From Comamonadaceae bacterium (GTDB taxonomy: Bacteria; Pseudomonadota; Gammaproteobacteria; Burkholderiales; Burkholderiaceae_C), in assembly GCA_947442105.1 (NCBI GenBank), contig CANEVH010000008.1:22859-86858 (forward strand): a DNA stretch of 64,000 bases, written 5' to 3'. Positions within the stretch are counted from its first letter, which is position 1. The number at the start of each line of letters is the position of its first letter. The translations under genes and the position numbers were made by a program. A model generated the notes under the pieces. That model worked only from the letters and a program-made list of their open reading frames with translations, made no database searches and had not been told where the DNA came from. Below are positions 35,175 through 43,777 of the stretch, piece by piece.

Positions 35175-36077
35175 ATGACCACCTCCTTACCTCCCGCCTT
35201 GGGTGGCGTCCACACCCTTTTGGCCACGCGGGTCGGCGCCATCAGCCTGTACCAGGCGCAGCCGGAGGCGCTCGCCGGTGGCGCCCCGGTGTTGCTGCTG
35301 ATCCATAGCGTTAATGCAGCCGGGTCTGCGGCCGAGGTGGCGCCCCTCTTCCAGCATTACCGCAGCGAGCGCGTGGTGGTGGCGATGGAGTTGCCGGGCT
35401 ATGGCTTCTCGGACCGCAGCGACCGCGCTTACACGCCGCGCTTGATGACGGACGCGGTGCACGCCGTGGTCGCCCACCTGCGTGCGGCCCACGGTGGGGC
35501 GCCGGTGGATGTGCTGGCGCTGTCGCTGGCGAGCGAGTTTGCGGCGCGCGCCAGTGTGGAGGCGCCGCAGAGCATCCGGCGGCTGGCGCTGGTCAGCCCC
35601 ACGGGGTTTAGCGGCAAGCGTCGCCGTTACGGCCCCACGGGCGCCAGCCGTGGCATAGGCTGGCTTTTGCGTTTGTTGAGCCGCGAGGCCTGGGTGCGGG
35701 GCCTGTACCGCACGCTCACCCGCCCAGGCGTCATTCGCTACTTCTTGGAGCGCACCTGGGGCAGCCGCAGCATTGACGAAACCTTGTACCGCTACTGCGT
35801 GTTGACCACACGCGAGCCCGGTGCGCGCTACGCGCCCCTGTATTTTTTGTCCGGCCATTTGTTCAGCGCTGACATCAATGCCTTGTACGACGCGCTGGCC
35901 TGCCCGGTGTGGATGTCCATGGCCACGCGCGGCGACTTTACCGACTACCGGGGCCGCAACACGGTGCGAGGGCGTCGCAACTGGCAGATGCAGCCCATCG
36001 AGGGCGGCGCCTTGCCTTACTTTGAAGACCTGCCGACTTTTGTGGCGCAGTTGGACCCTTTTTGGCGCGCCGGCTGA
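35175..36077 (+). CDS. Alpha/beta-hydrolase-fold protein lacking a clear catalytic triad
   Basis: The protein has 300 residues with the fold's order visible: LLLIHSVNAAGSAAEV (oxyanion strand), VVVAMELPGYGFSDR, VDVLALSLASEFAAR at the nucleophile elbow, and VWMSMATRGDFTDYRG for the acidic strand. The elbow reads ALSLAS rather than GxSxG. No His occurs in the C-terminal part where the catalytic His is expected (EGGALPYFEDLPTFV). It may therefore bind rather than hydrolyse, or use altered chemistry. It follows folK after 35 bases, across the palindrome. Confidence 0.75.
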   Translation: MTTSLPPALGGVHTLLATRVGAISLYQAQPEALAGGAPVLLLIHSVNAAGSAAEVAPLFQHYRSERVVVAMELPGYGFSDRSDRAYTPRLMTDAVHAVVAHLRAAHGGAPVDVLALSLASEFAARASVEAPQSIRRLALVSPTGFSGKRRRYGPTGASRGIGWLLRLLSREAWVRGLYRTLTRPGVIRYFLERTWGSRSIDETLYRYCVLTTREPGARYAPLYFLSGHLFSADINALYDALACPVWMSMATRGDFTDYRGRNTVRGRRNWQMQPIEGGALPYFEDLPTFVAQLDPFWRAG

Positions 36078-36266
36078 CGCGGGCTGCGCAGCGCTTGGGC
36101 CGCGCTGCACCGGCCCATGCAAACTGCAAGCGACGGGTATTTCAGTGCGGCATATCAAGCGGGCGCTGCGTTTGTTTTTTAGGATGGCCCAGCGGCAAAA
36201 CGGAAGTTGCCGCGTTGGCTGTTCGCCAAAGCCCCAACGCAGATCGAAAAAACTCAGGAGCATCGT

Positions 36267-36776
36267 GTGTCTCAAACCTTAGAAGAAATCGCAAGCGTCA
36301 TTTTGGAGCTCAGAACCGAACTCGCCGAAATACGCGAAACCTACAAGGGTGTGAGCAAGAGCTATACCGTTGCCCTTTCCGCGCTGAGCGACCTGACCGT
36401 TCACAGCGCCGACGCGGCCAAACGTGCAGCCAAATCCACCGAGCAGTCCAAAATTGCCGCAATGAACGCCATGCTTGCGGCCAAAGAGGCGTCGGCGGAT
36501 CCGAATTTGCTCAAAGTGGTGGAGGCTGCGGTCAGCGCCGCCATTGCAGCCGCGCTGGCGGCGGTGGAATCTGCTGCGGCTTCGGCCTGGTGCGCCGCTG
36601 CGGCCTGTGCCGCAGCGGCGCACCAGGCCGAAGCCTCCTTGTTAAAAGCCTCAGCCGAAGCGGCCACGGCCTCTCGATTGGCCGCATACTCCGCAGCCGA
36701 AGCCGTACAACTGTCCCACCAGGCGCAGCGGGTAGTGGACCATGCACACAAACAAGCCTTGCTACAAAAGCCCTGA
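36267..36776 (+). CDS. Ala-rich helical protein of unknown function
   Basis: The 169-residue protein starts at GTG with AGGAG six bases upstream. The first 45 residues (QTLEEIASVILELRTELAEI) look like a coiled coil. From about residue 50 onward the chain is extremely Ala-rich with regularly spaced charged or polar residues (AAKSTEQSKIAAMNAMLAAK), suggesting long amphipathic helices as in phasin-like or surface-coating proteins. Two Cys lie in the middle. The codons for the central part form a 27-bp perfect inverted repeat. No family recognised; it precedes a c-di-GMP enzyme gene by 138 bases. Confidence 0.6.
   Translation: MSQTLEEIASVILELRTELAEIRETYKGVSKSYTVALSALSDLTVHSADAAKRAAKSTEQSKIAAMNAMLAAKEASADPNLLKVVEAAVSAAIAAALAAVESAAASAWCAAAACAAAAHQAEASLLKASAEAATASRLAAYSAAEAVQLSHQAQRVVDHAHKQALLQKP
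36578..36635. repeat. 27-bp perfect inverted repeat with 4-base loop inside a coding sequence
   Basis: Arms of 27 bases (starting GGCTTCGGCCTGGTGCGCCG) are exactly complementary around the loop CTGT. It encodes part of the Ala-rich stretch of the helical protein. Such a stem would be extremely stable in mRNA, and as DNA could extrude as a cruciform. Confidence 0.9.
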
Positions 36777-36914
36777 CACGGCGGCTGGGTCGGCAAGTGT
36801 GAGCGGTGTGGCCAGCAAGCCTAGTGCGGCCCGTGTGGCGATTTTCAGGGGCGATTCGGTGTGCAGCCGCCGCCCATCCCACCGGCCATTTCCTTCCATA
36901 AGAACCTAGCGTGC

Positions 36915-38534
36915 ATGACGATGGGCAATGCTTCTTCATCCTCTGATACTCCCCAAACGGCTTCGCCGCCCGCCGTAGCCTTGCACGCGCAAACCAGCCA
37001 CGCCCGCCAAGTGGATATTGCGCGCATGGTCGCCTCACTGCGGGACGAAATCGATGCCGAACGCAATGGCTTGGAGCGGCTGTTGGTCCCCAAGCGCGCG
37101 AGTGGCATGCGGCTGATGGCGGCCAAGGCCTCCGTGGCCGTGAGTGATTCGGCATTGAATGCGCTGCAAGCGCTGCAAGAAAATTCGCTTGAAACCATCC
37201 AGGCGAGTGACCGCGTCATCGATTCTTTGCGATCCATCATTCGCACCCACGGCATAGACGCCATCGTCCAACAACGCACTTTGGGCGAGCTACAAAACAT
37301 TATTGAAAAAAACCGCATCAATCTCGAAGCCAATGCCATTGCCTTGACTGCGGTGAATGCCTTGGCCTTTACCGACCATTTGACCGGTTTGCCCAATCGC
37401 CGCTTGCTGGGCGACCGGCTTAAACAAATGTTGCTCAATAACCGGCGCTGGGAATGTTTCAGCGCTGCAATCTACCCGGACCTGGACAAATTCAAGCGCC
37501 TGAATGATGAGTTTGGCCATGAATGCGGCGACGAACTCTTGGTGGCAGTGGGTAATCGCCTGAAACTGTCGGTACGTCAGTCCGACACCGTGGCGCGCTA
37601 CGGCGGTGATGAGTTTGTTATTTTGCTCGCGCGCCTCAACGGCAATTTAATCGACGCCCGTGCCGAGGCAGAGATGATTGCCAAAAAGATACTCAGCACG
37701 CTCACTCCCAGCTATGTTTTGCATGCCCACAGTGGCCCTGGCGCTGTAAAAGTATTTGAATACGCTATTTTTGCGAGCTTGGGCGTGGTGATGTTTGGCG
37801 GTGACGCGGCGCAAGAGGCGCATATTCTGGACTGGGCGGACGAGGCCATGTATTGGGCCAAAAATGAGGGCGGAAAAGATTATCGTTTTTACGATGCGGT
37901 GAATTCGATTGAGCGGGCCTTGACCCAGCTGTATGCGCTAGGCACGGAAAACGATATTGAGACCAGCAGCCACGGGCTGCGCACGCGGCAGTATGTGAAG
38001 GTGCTGGCCCAGCGTGCCGATATTATGAATGTGTACCCCGATCAGTTGAATGACCAACTTATTCAGCGCATGTACAAGACCACCCAATTGCACGATATTG
38101 GCAAGTCAAGGGTTCCTTACTCCATCATCCACAAAAACGGAAAGTTGTCCGCGACCGAGTGGGATGTGATGAAAACCCATACCACGCAGGGAAAAAACAT
38201 CCTCGAAGAGGCCAAGCGAAAAAGCGCGAGTTTGAATGATTTTTTAAGCACGGCGGTGGATATCGCTTCGGCGCACCATGAATGGTGGGACGGTTCAGGC
38301 TACCCCGACGGGCTGGCAGGCTTGGCTATTCCGCTTGCCGGTCGCTTTATGTGCATTGCCGACGTCTACGACGCCCTGATTAGCAAACGCGCCTACAAAG
38401 CGGCTTGGACCCATGAGGCCGCGTGCGAAACGATTATCTCCAGCAGCGGGAGCCAATTTGACCCGGTGTTGGTAGAAGCTTTCAAGCGGGAAAAAGAGAG
38501 TTTCTGGATGATTGCCGAGTCCATTCGGGACTAG
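36915..38534 (+). CDS. Diguanylate cyclase / HD-GYP phosphodiesterase hybrid
   Basis: About 539 residues. A non-membrane N-terminal helical region (about 1-155) is followed by a GGDEF domain with DLDKFKRLNDEFGHECGDELL and the intact active site RYGGDEF. An HD-GYP domain then carries HGLRTRQY, HDIGK, and the HHEWWDGSGYPDGL motif with ADVYDAL. Both catalytic motifs are intact, so it may both make and degrade c-di-GMP. No transmembrane segment is visible, so it senses a cytoplasmic cue or partner. The start is uncertain because there is no strong ribosome site; a GTG lies 54 bases earlier. Confidence 0.9.
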   Translation: MTMGNASSSSDTPQTASPPAVALHAQTSHARQVDIARMVASLRDEIDAERNGLERLLVPKRASGMRLMAAKASVAVSDSALNALQALQENSLETIQASDRVIDSLRSIIRTHGIDAIVQQRTLGELQNIIEKNRINLEANAIALTAVNALAFTDHLTGLPNRRLLGDRLKQMLLNNRRWECFSAAIYPDLDKFKRLNDEFGHECGDELLVAVGNRLKLSVRQSDTVARYGGDEFVILLARLNGNLIDARAEAEMIAKKILSTLTPSYVLHAHSGPGAVKVFEYAIFASLGVVMFGGDAAQEAHILDWADEAMYWAKNEGGKDYRFYDAVNSIERALTQLYALGTENDIETSSHGLRTRQYVKVLAQRADIMNVYPDQLNDQLIQRMYKTTQLHDIGKSRVPYSIIHKNGKLSATEWDVMKTHTTQGKNILEEAKRKSASLNDFLSTAVDIASAHHEWWDGSGYPDGLAGLAIPLAGRFMCIADVYDALISKRAYKAAWTHEAACETIISSSGSQFDPVLVEAFKREKESFWMIAESIRD

Positions 38535-38712
38535 CGCACAGCGCGTCCCCGTACTGGCGCGCCACGGAGTATTTGCTTAGCCTGTCCTGGCCACGCCCTG
38601 TGGGCTTAGGCACAAAAAGGCAGATAGTTATGCCACCTACAATGGTTATTACTTGCCCTGTAGGGCGCACGGTCTATGGAGGCCGAACCATCCACCTTGG
38701 CATCACCATGCG

Positions 38713-40743
38713 ATGGATGTTGCGCCTGTGGTTTACCGAACGATAACCGTGCGCAAAATACTACTGAACCCCGCCGTGATTTTGAGTTTTTCGGCAGCGG
38801 CAGCCCAGGTTTCAGAGCCTGCATCGGCCTTGTCGGAACAGGATTTTCTGGCGCCCATGCCCATTGTGCTGTCGGTGTCCCGCCTGGCGCAGCGCCTGGA
38901 CGAGACGCCTGGGGCCATGACCATTCTGGACCGCGACTTCATCCGCATGACCGGCGCGCGCGACGTGGTCGATGTGCTGCGCCTGGTGCCAGGTTTTCAG
39001 TCCACCACGTCCTTTGAAACCGATGCCCCTATGGCGTCTTACCATGGGCGCAGCACTGGAGTGGCCAACAAGATTCAGGTGCTGGTGGACGGCCGCTCGG
39101 TGTATTCGGGCTTTTTGACCGGCTCTACCGGCCTGGGCTGGCAAACGCTGGCGATTGACGACATTGAGCGCATTGAGGTGCTGCGCGGCTCCAACTCAGC
39201 AGCGTACGGGGCACGGGCCTTTTTGGGTGTGGTCAACATCGTCTCGCGCGATGTGGCCGATACGCGCGGCACCGCCGTGTCTGCCGCCACCGGCGAAAAC
39301 GGGGTGGCCGACGGGGGTGTGCGCCTGGGCTGGGGAGAGGCCCCGAGAGCGTTTCGCATCAGCGCGGACAGCCGCAGCGACAGCGGTTTGCGCAAGCTGT
39401 ATGCCAACGGTGGCCACGCAGCCGGGGATAACCGCGTGGACCGCGTCCATTTTTCCAGCCATTTTGTGGGCCAGGGCGGGGCGGAGACAGACCTGCGCGC
39501 TGGCGCAGTGAACACGGCGGCAACCATAGGCGACTCTGGCAGCCCGGGCAATGCCGAGCGCACGCGGTTTCTGAATTCGCGTTTTCTGCAGTGGGACTGG
39601 CGTACCGTGCTTTCGCCGGACCAGGACATTGCCATCACGGCCTCGCACACCGAAAACTCCATCGGCGACCGGTTTGTGTTTTTGGACGACAACTACAAAT
39701 ATGCCCTTGGGGGTATCTACTACGGCACCACGATTGAGCTAGAAGGGCAAGAGGCCAATGATGCGGTGTCGTTTCAGCACACCTTGCGGCCTTCCGATGC
39801 GTGGGCGCTGGTCTGGGGTGCGGAGCTGCGGCGAGAAACCATTGTTTCTGTCCGAGGCTTTGACGCACGGGGCCGGGTCAGCAATGATTTTTGGCGCCTG
39901 TTTTCCAGTGCGCAATGGCGCTTAGCGCCGCAGTGGCTGCTGAACCTGGGTGCGCTGGCCGAGCACAGCGATCTGGGCGGCGACTCGGTGTCGCCGCGCG
40001 CCATACTGAACTGGCATGCAGCGCCCGGCCACACCCTGCGCGCGGGCGTGTCCACCGCCTTTCGCCCGCCCAGCGCCTATGAAAAGTACGTGGGCTACCG
40101 CTTCTACGACGTCAACGGCCAAAACCCGACGCCGCTGTATGTGCAAGGCAACCCCGCTCTGGTGTCCGAAACCGTGGAAGTGCGTGAACTGGGCTACTTG
40201 GCCGATTTGCCGCATTGGGGCCTGAGCGCGGACGTACGGATTTTTTCTGAGCGGGTGGACAATGGCATTGCGCAAATCCAGGGGTCACCCATTCAGTACG
40301 CCAACGGCGACCGCTACGAGGTATCCGGGGCCGAATACCAGGTGACCTGGCGCCCTGCGCGGCAGACCCGCATTTTTTTCAGCCAGAGTTGGCTGAACAC
40401 GGATGTCCAGGCCATGGCGTATGCGGACGAGGTTGCACACTTCGCCTTGACCCATGGTGCGCCGCGCTACACCGCATCGCTGGCCGCCATGCACACGCTG
40501 GCCAACGGCTTGACACTGACGGTGACGCAGCAGCGGGCCCATGACTACGCATTGACCTCCAGCGGCGACGGCCTGCACTCCATGCAACGCACCGACCTGC
40601 GCGTGGCCAAGCCCGTGCGTCTGGGCGGCGCCCAAGCCGAATGGGCGGTGACGGTGCAAAACCTCGACGCGCCCTACCAGGACGGCAACAGCCAGTTCTT
40701 TTTTGACCGCCGCGCCCTGGTGTCTTTGCGCATCCACTACTGA
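38713..40743 (+). CDS. TonB-dependent outer membrane receptor
   Basis: About 676 residues. A signal-like segment (LLNPAVILSFSAAAAQ) precedes a plug domain (GAMTILDRDFIRMTGARDVVDVL, split; MASYHGRS, VLVDGRSVYSG, IDDIERIEVLRGSNSAAYGA) and a 22-strand barrel. It ends in DRRALVSLRIHY with terminal aromatic Tyr. The barrel has the RPPSAYEKYVGY segment common in receptors of this class. Its gene is followed one base later by a binding protein and then a hybrid kinase, so it probably belongs to a sensing or uptake unit. The ligand is unknown; start position is uncertain. Confidence 0.9.
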   Translation: MDVAPVVYRTITVRKILLNPAVILSFSAAAAQVSEPASALSEQDFLAPMPIVLSVSRLAQRLDETPGAMTILDRDFIRMTGARDVVDVLRLVPGFQSTTSFETDAPMASYHGRSTGVANKIQVLVDGRSVYSGFLTGSTGLGWQTLAIDDIERIEVLRGSNSAAYGARAFLGVVNIVSRDVADTRGTAVSAATGENGVADGGVRLGWGEAPRAFRISADSRSDSGLRKLYANGGHAAGDNRVDRVHFSSHFVGQGGAETDLRAGAVNTAATIGDSGSPGNAERTRFLNSRFLQWDWRTVLSPDQDIAITASHTENSIGDRFVFLDDNYKYALGGIYYGTTIELEGQEANDAVSFQHTLRPSDAWALVWGAELRRETIVSVRGFDARGRVSNDFWRLFSSAQWRLAPQWLLNLGALAEHSDLGGDSVSPRAILNWHAAPGHTLRAGVSTAFRPPSAYEKYVGYRFYDVNGQNPTPLYVQGNPALVSETVEVRELGYLADLPHWGLSADVRIFSERVDNGIAQIQGSPIQYANGDRYEVSGAEYQVTWRPARQTRIFFSQSWLNTDVQAMAYADEVAHFALTHGAPRYTASLAAMHTLANGLTLTVTQQRAHDYALTSSGDGLHSMQRTDLRVAKPVRLGGAQAEWAVTVQNLDAPYQDGNSQFFFDRRALVSLRIHY

Positions 40744-40744
40744 G

Positions 40745-41686
40745 ATGGCGCGGGTGGCAATGCCGATGTGGAGGGTATTGCTACTTCTCCTCTGGGCCTT
40801 GTGCAGCCTGGGTGCTGCGCAGGCGGGCGGGGTGCTGATCGTCTCCAGCGACCCCAGCAGCGCCAGTTATGCCGAGGCAGCCGACGCGCTGTGCAGCGCA
40901 CTGCAACTCTCTGGCGTGCGAAACATTACCCAGCGCGATGCGAAGGAAATCGCCGCCATGGATGGGTCTGGCGCCGCCTTGCCCAAAGTGGTGGTCACGC
41001 TGGGTGCAGAGGGGTTTCGCCAAGTGGTGGCCCGCGATTTGCGCGTGCCGGTGATTGCCATGCTGATTCCGCGCCAGAGTTTTGATAGCGCCGTGAAGCT
41101 CGCGGGCAGCAAGGCCAATGGCGCCGTGGCGCTCTACCTGGACCAGCCCATCGCCCGCCAACTTGATCTGCTGCGCCTGGCGTTTCCGTCCGCCAAGCGC
41201 GTCGGTGTGGTGTGGGGGCCAGATTCCGGCGGGCAGCAGCCCGCATGGCAGAGCGCCATGCGGGCACGCGCACTACAAGAGGTGCCGGCTTACCTGTCCG
41301 CGTCCACCACCTTGTTTGACGCCCTACAGGCGGCACTAGACGATGTGCAGGTTTTGCTGGCCCTGCCCGATCCGCAGGTCTACAACCCGGCCACCATTGC
41401 CAACGTTTTGCTCACCACCTACCGCGCCCGCGTGCCGGTGGTGGGTTTCTCGCCCGCCATGGTGAATGCCGGTGCCTTGATGTCGGTTCACACCAGCTCC
41501 AGGCAGCTCGGCTCGCAGGCGGCGCACATGGCGCGCCAGAGCTTGCAAGGCGGCGTGCCGCCTGTTTCGCAGTACCCGGTCGAATTTGAGGTCAGCGTCA
41601 ACACGCGGGTGGCGCGCACGCTGGGCCTCAAACTTGACGCCGACGACCTGTCAGAGCGCCTGCACAAGCTGGAGGGCAAACCCTGA
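40745..41686 (+). CDS. ABC-type substrate-binding-like periplasmic protein
   Basis: The 313-residue protein has an N-terminal signal (LLLLLWALCSLGAAQAGG) and a type-1 binding fold of the ABC_sub_bind kind: VLIVSSDPSSASYAEAADAL, VVVTLGAEGFRQVV, a hinge segment with FPSAKRVGVVWGPDSGG, and TTYRARVPVVGFSPAMVNAGAL. No permease or ATPase gene is adjacent. It is sandwiched between the receptor gene and the hybrid kinase gene, the latter overlapping by one base. It is therefore more likely the ligand sensor for the kinase than a transporter part. Confidence 0.85.
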   Translation: MARVAMPMWRVLLLLLWALCSLGAAQAGGVLIVSSDPSSASYAEAADALCSALQLSGVRNITQRDAKEIAAMDGSGAALPKVVVTLGAEGFRQVVARDLRVPVIAMLIPRQSFDSAVKLAGSKANGAVALYLDQPIARQLDLLRLAFPSAKRVGVVWGPDSGGQQPAWQSAMRARALQEVPAYLSASTTLFDALQAALDDVQVLLALPDPQVYNPATIANVLLTTYRARVPVVGFSPAMVNAGALMSVHTSSRQLGSQAAHMARQSLQGGVPPVSQYPVEFEVSVNTRVARTLGLKLDADDLSERLHKLEGKP

Positions 41687-43704
41687 TGGTGAACATGCTG
41701 CGTTCTCGCCTGCTGCACGCGGCGCTCGTGCCCGTGGTGGTGGTCGTAGTGACCTTGATCACGGTCTTCCTGAACGTGCGGCTCGACGACTTGAAAGCAG
41801 CCCATCAGCAGCGCGGCACCTTGTTGCTGCGGCAACTCGCATTGGGCAGCGAGTACGGCGTTTTTTCCGGCAACCAGGCCAGTTTGCAGGCCGTGGCGCT
41901 AGAGATACGCAAGCACCCAGACGTGCGCGGCGTGGCGGTGTTTGACGCCAGCGGCGCACTCCTGGTCACCGCCGGTGCCTGGGCCGCGACAAACTACAGC
42001 CAAGTCGCGCAAGCGGCTGCGGCCAGCGCCGTCCACGAGCGGGGTGTGAAAACCCTAACTGCGGCCATTGCGGCGCACAAGGTATCGCTGGAGGATGTGT
42101 TTTACGGCGGGCTGACCGGCATGCCGGGGCAGGCTGTAGCGCAGGGCTATGTGGCGCTGGAATTTTCGGACGATAGCCACCAAGCACTCGCACACCAGCT
42201 GCTTTTCTGGTCGGTGGCCTTGGGTTTGCTGGGCATCGCCTTGGCTTGGCTGATTGCGGACCGGCTGAGCCGGCGCGTGATGCGCCCGGTGTTTCGCGTG
42301 TCGCAGCGCATTGCGCAGATTGGCGCGGGCGACTTCACGGTGCAGCCACCTTCCACCGCGCCGGACCCGCTGGCGGCCTTGCAGCTGGGCCTCAACGCGA
42401 TGGCGCAACAACTGCGCATGGGCCGCGACGCGCTGGAGCAGCGGGTGGCGCAGGTCACGCAGGAGCTGCGCCTGAAAAAAGAGGAGGCCGAGCTCGCCAC
42501 CGCAGCCAAATCACGCTTTTTGGCAGCCGCCAGCCACGACCTGCGCCAACCCACCCACGCGCTGGGCATGCTGATCGCCCGCTTGGGCCAGCTGCCCATG
42601 AACGACAGCGTGCGCGATGTGGTGCGCAACGTAGCGCTGGCGGTAAAGGCGACGCAGGACTTGCTGGACGCGCTGCTCGACGTGTCCCGCTTTGACGCCG
42701 GGGCGGTGGAGGTGAACGTTCAGCCCGTCAACCTGGCGCTGCTGCTGGCGCAGGTGGAGTTCAACCTCGCGGCCAGCGCCCAGGCCAAGGGCCTGCGCCT
42801 GCATGTGCGGCCTGGCCCACAGTGGGTCCTGAGCGACGCCGTGCTGCTGCAGCGCATGGTGATGAATCTTGCGCACAACGCGGTGCGCTACACCGAACGC
42901 GGAACCGTGCTGCTCGCATGCCGCCCTGTGGGCGGCGGCCAGCGTGTGCGCATTGACGTGCTCGACAGCGGCATCGGCATCTCGCCAGCCCACCAGACGC
43001 GCATTTTTCAGGAGTTTTACCAGGTGGCGAACGCCCAACGCGACCGAAGCTACGGCCTGGGCCTGGGCTTGAGCATTGTCGACCGGGGTGCCCGGCTATT
43101 GGGCCACGCGGTAGAGCTGCGCTCGGCGCCGGGCTGTGGCACGCGGTTTTCCATTACCGTGCCCATTGCCGCACCGCCAGTGCCAGGCGATGACCGCACC
43201 CAGGAGAGATGGCGCGAGGACGACCACAAGCGCTACCACCACGATCATGACCACGACCACGACCACGACCACGCACCGCTGTGTGCCCGCGTGCTGGTGA
43301 TTGAAGACGATGCGCTGTCCTTGAACGCCCTGGAAACCTTGCTGGGTTCGTGGGGATGCCAGGTGCGCGCGGTGCCCGATTTGCCGCAGGCACTGCAGGC
43401 GCTGCACGGTGGATTCGCGCCCGAGATGCTGGTGTCGGACTACCGCATCGGCGAGGGGGTCAACGGGCTGGATGCCATCGCCAGCCTGCGCGCGCTGGCT
43501 GGTTTTGCGGTGCCCGCGTGTCTGATCAGTGGCGACGCCCACGCCGAGCTGATTGCAGCAGCGAGCGCCTTAAAACTGAAGCTGCTGCATAAACCGGTGC
43601 GCCCCGAGCAACTGCGCCTGGTGTTGCGCGAACTGGTGGACGAAGTGGTAGGCGAAGTGGTGGACGAAGTGGTAGGCGAACTGGTGGGCGAAAACGCGCC
43701 ATAG
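41686..43704 (+). CDS. Hybrid sensor histidine kinase / response regulator with His-Asp linker
   Basis: This 672-residue membrane kinase has TM1 near 5-25, a periplasmic domain to about 165, TM2 near 165-190, then a HAMP segment. The dimerisation helix contains SRFLAAASHDLRQPTHALG (phospho-His). The ATPase has NLAHNAVRY, DSGIGI and GLGLGLSIV. A linker with seven alternating His-Asp pairs (HDHDHDHDH) leads to a receiver domain with VLVIEDD, the phospho-Asp in VSDYRIGEG and a conserved Lys in LLHKPV. The C-terminus repeats VDEVVGE units. No DNA-binding output gene is adjacent. The His-rich linker could bind divalent metal. Confidence 0.92.
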   Translation: MVNMLRSRLLHAALVPVVVVVVTLITVFLNVRLDDLKAAHQQRGTLLLRQLALGSEYGVFSGNQASLQAVALEIRKHPDVRGVAVFDASGALLVTAGAWAATNYSQVAQAAAASAVHERGVKTLTAAIAAHKVSLEDVFYGGLTGMPGQAVAQGYVALEFSDDSHQALAHQLLFWSVALGLLGIALAWLIADRLSRRVMRPVFRVSQRIAQIGAGDFTVQPPSTAPDPLAALQLGLNAMAQQLRMGRDALEQRVAQVTQELRLKKEEAELATAAKSRFLAAASHDLRQPTHALGMLIARLGQLPMNDSVRDVVRNVALAVKATQDLLDALLDVSRFDAGAVEVNVQPVNLALLLAQVEFNLAASAQAKGLRLHVRPGPQWVLSDAVLLQRMVMNLAHNAVRYTERGTVLLACRPVGGGQRVRIDVLDSGIGISPAHQTRIFQEFYQVANAQRDRSYGLGLGLSIVDRGARLLGHAVELRSAPGCGTRFSITVPIAAPPVPGDDRTQERWREDDHKRYHHDHDHDHDHDHAPLCARVLVIEDDALSLNALETLLGSWGCQVRAVPDLPQALQALHGGFAPEMLVSDYRIGEGVNGLDAIASLRALAGFAVPACLISGDAHAELIAAASALKLKLLHKPVRPEQLRLVLRELVDEVVGEVVDEVVGELVGENAP

Positions 43705-43777
43705 ACTGGGGCGCCGCAGGCCATCCATGGGGAAGCAGGGGGCGTCACAGCCCGGCTGGCGCGTGGCCGTGGCGTGC

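Noticed and set aside
43210..43290. Simple-sequence repeat as a noncoding element
   Set aside because: The CACGAC repeats encode the His-Asp linker of the hybrid kinase in frame.
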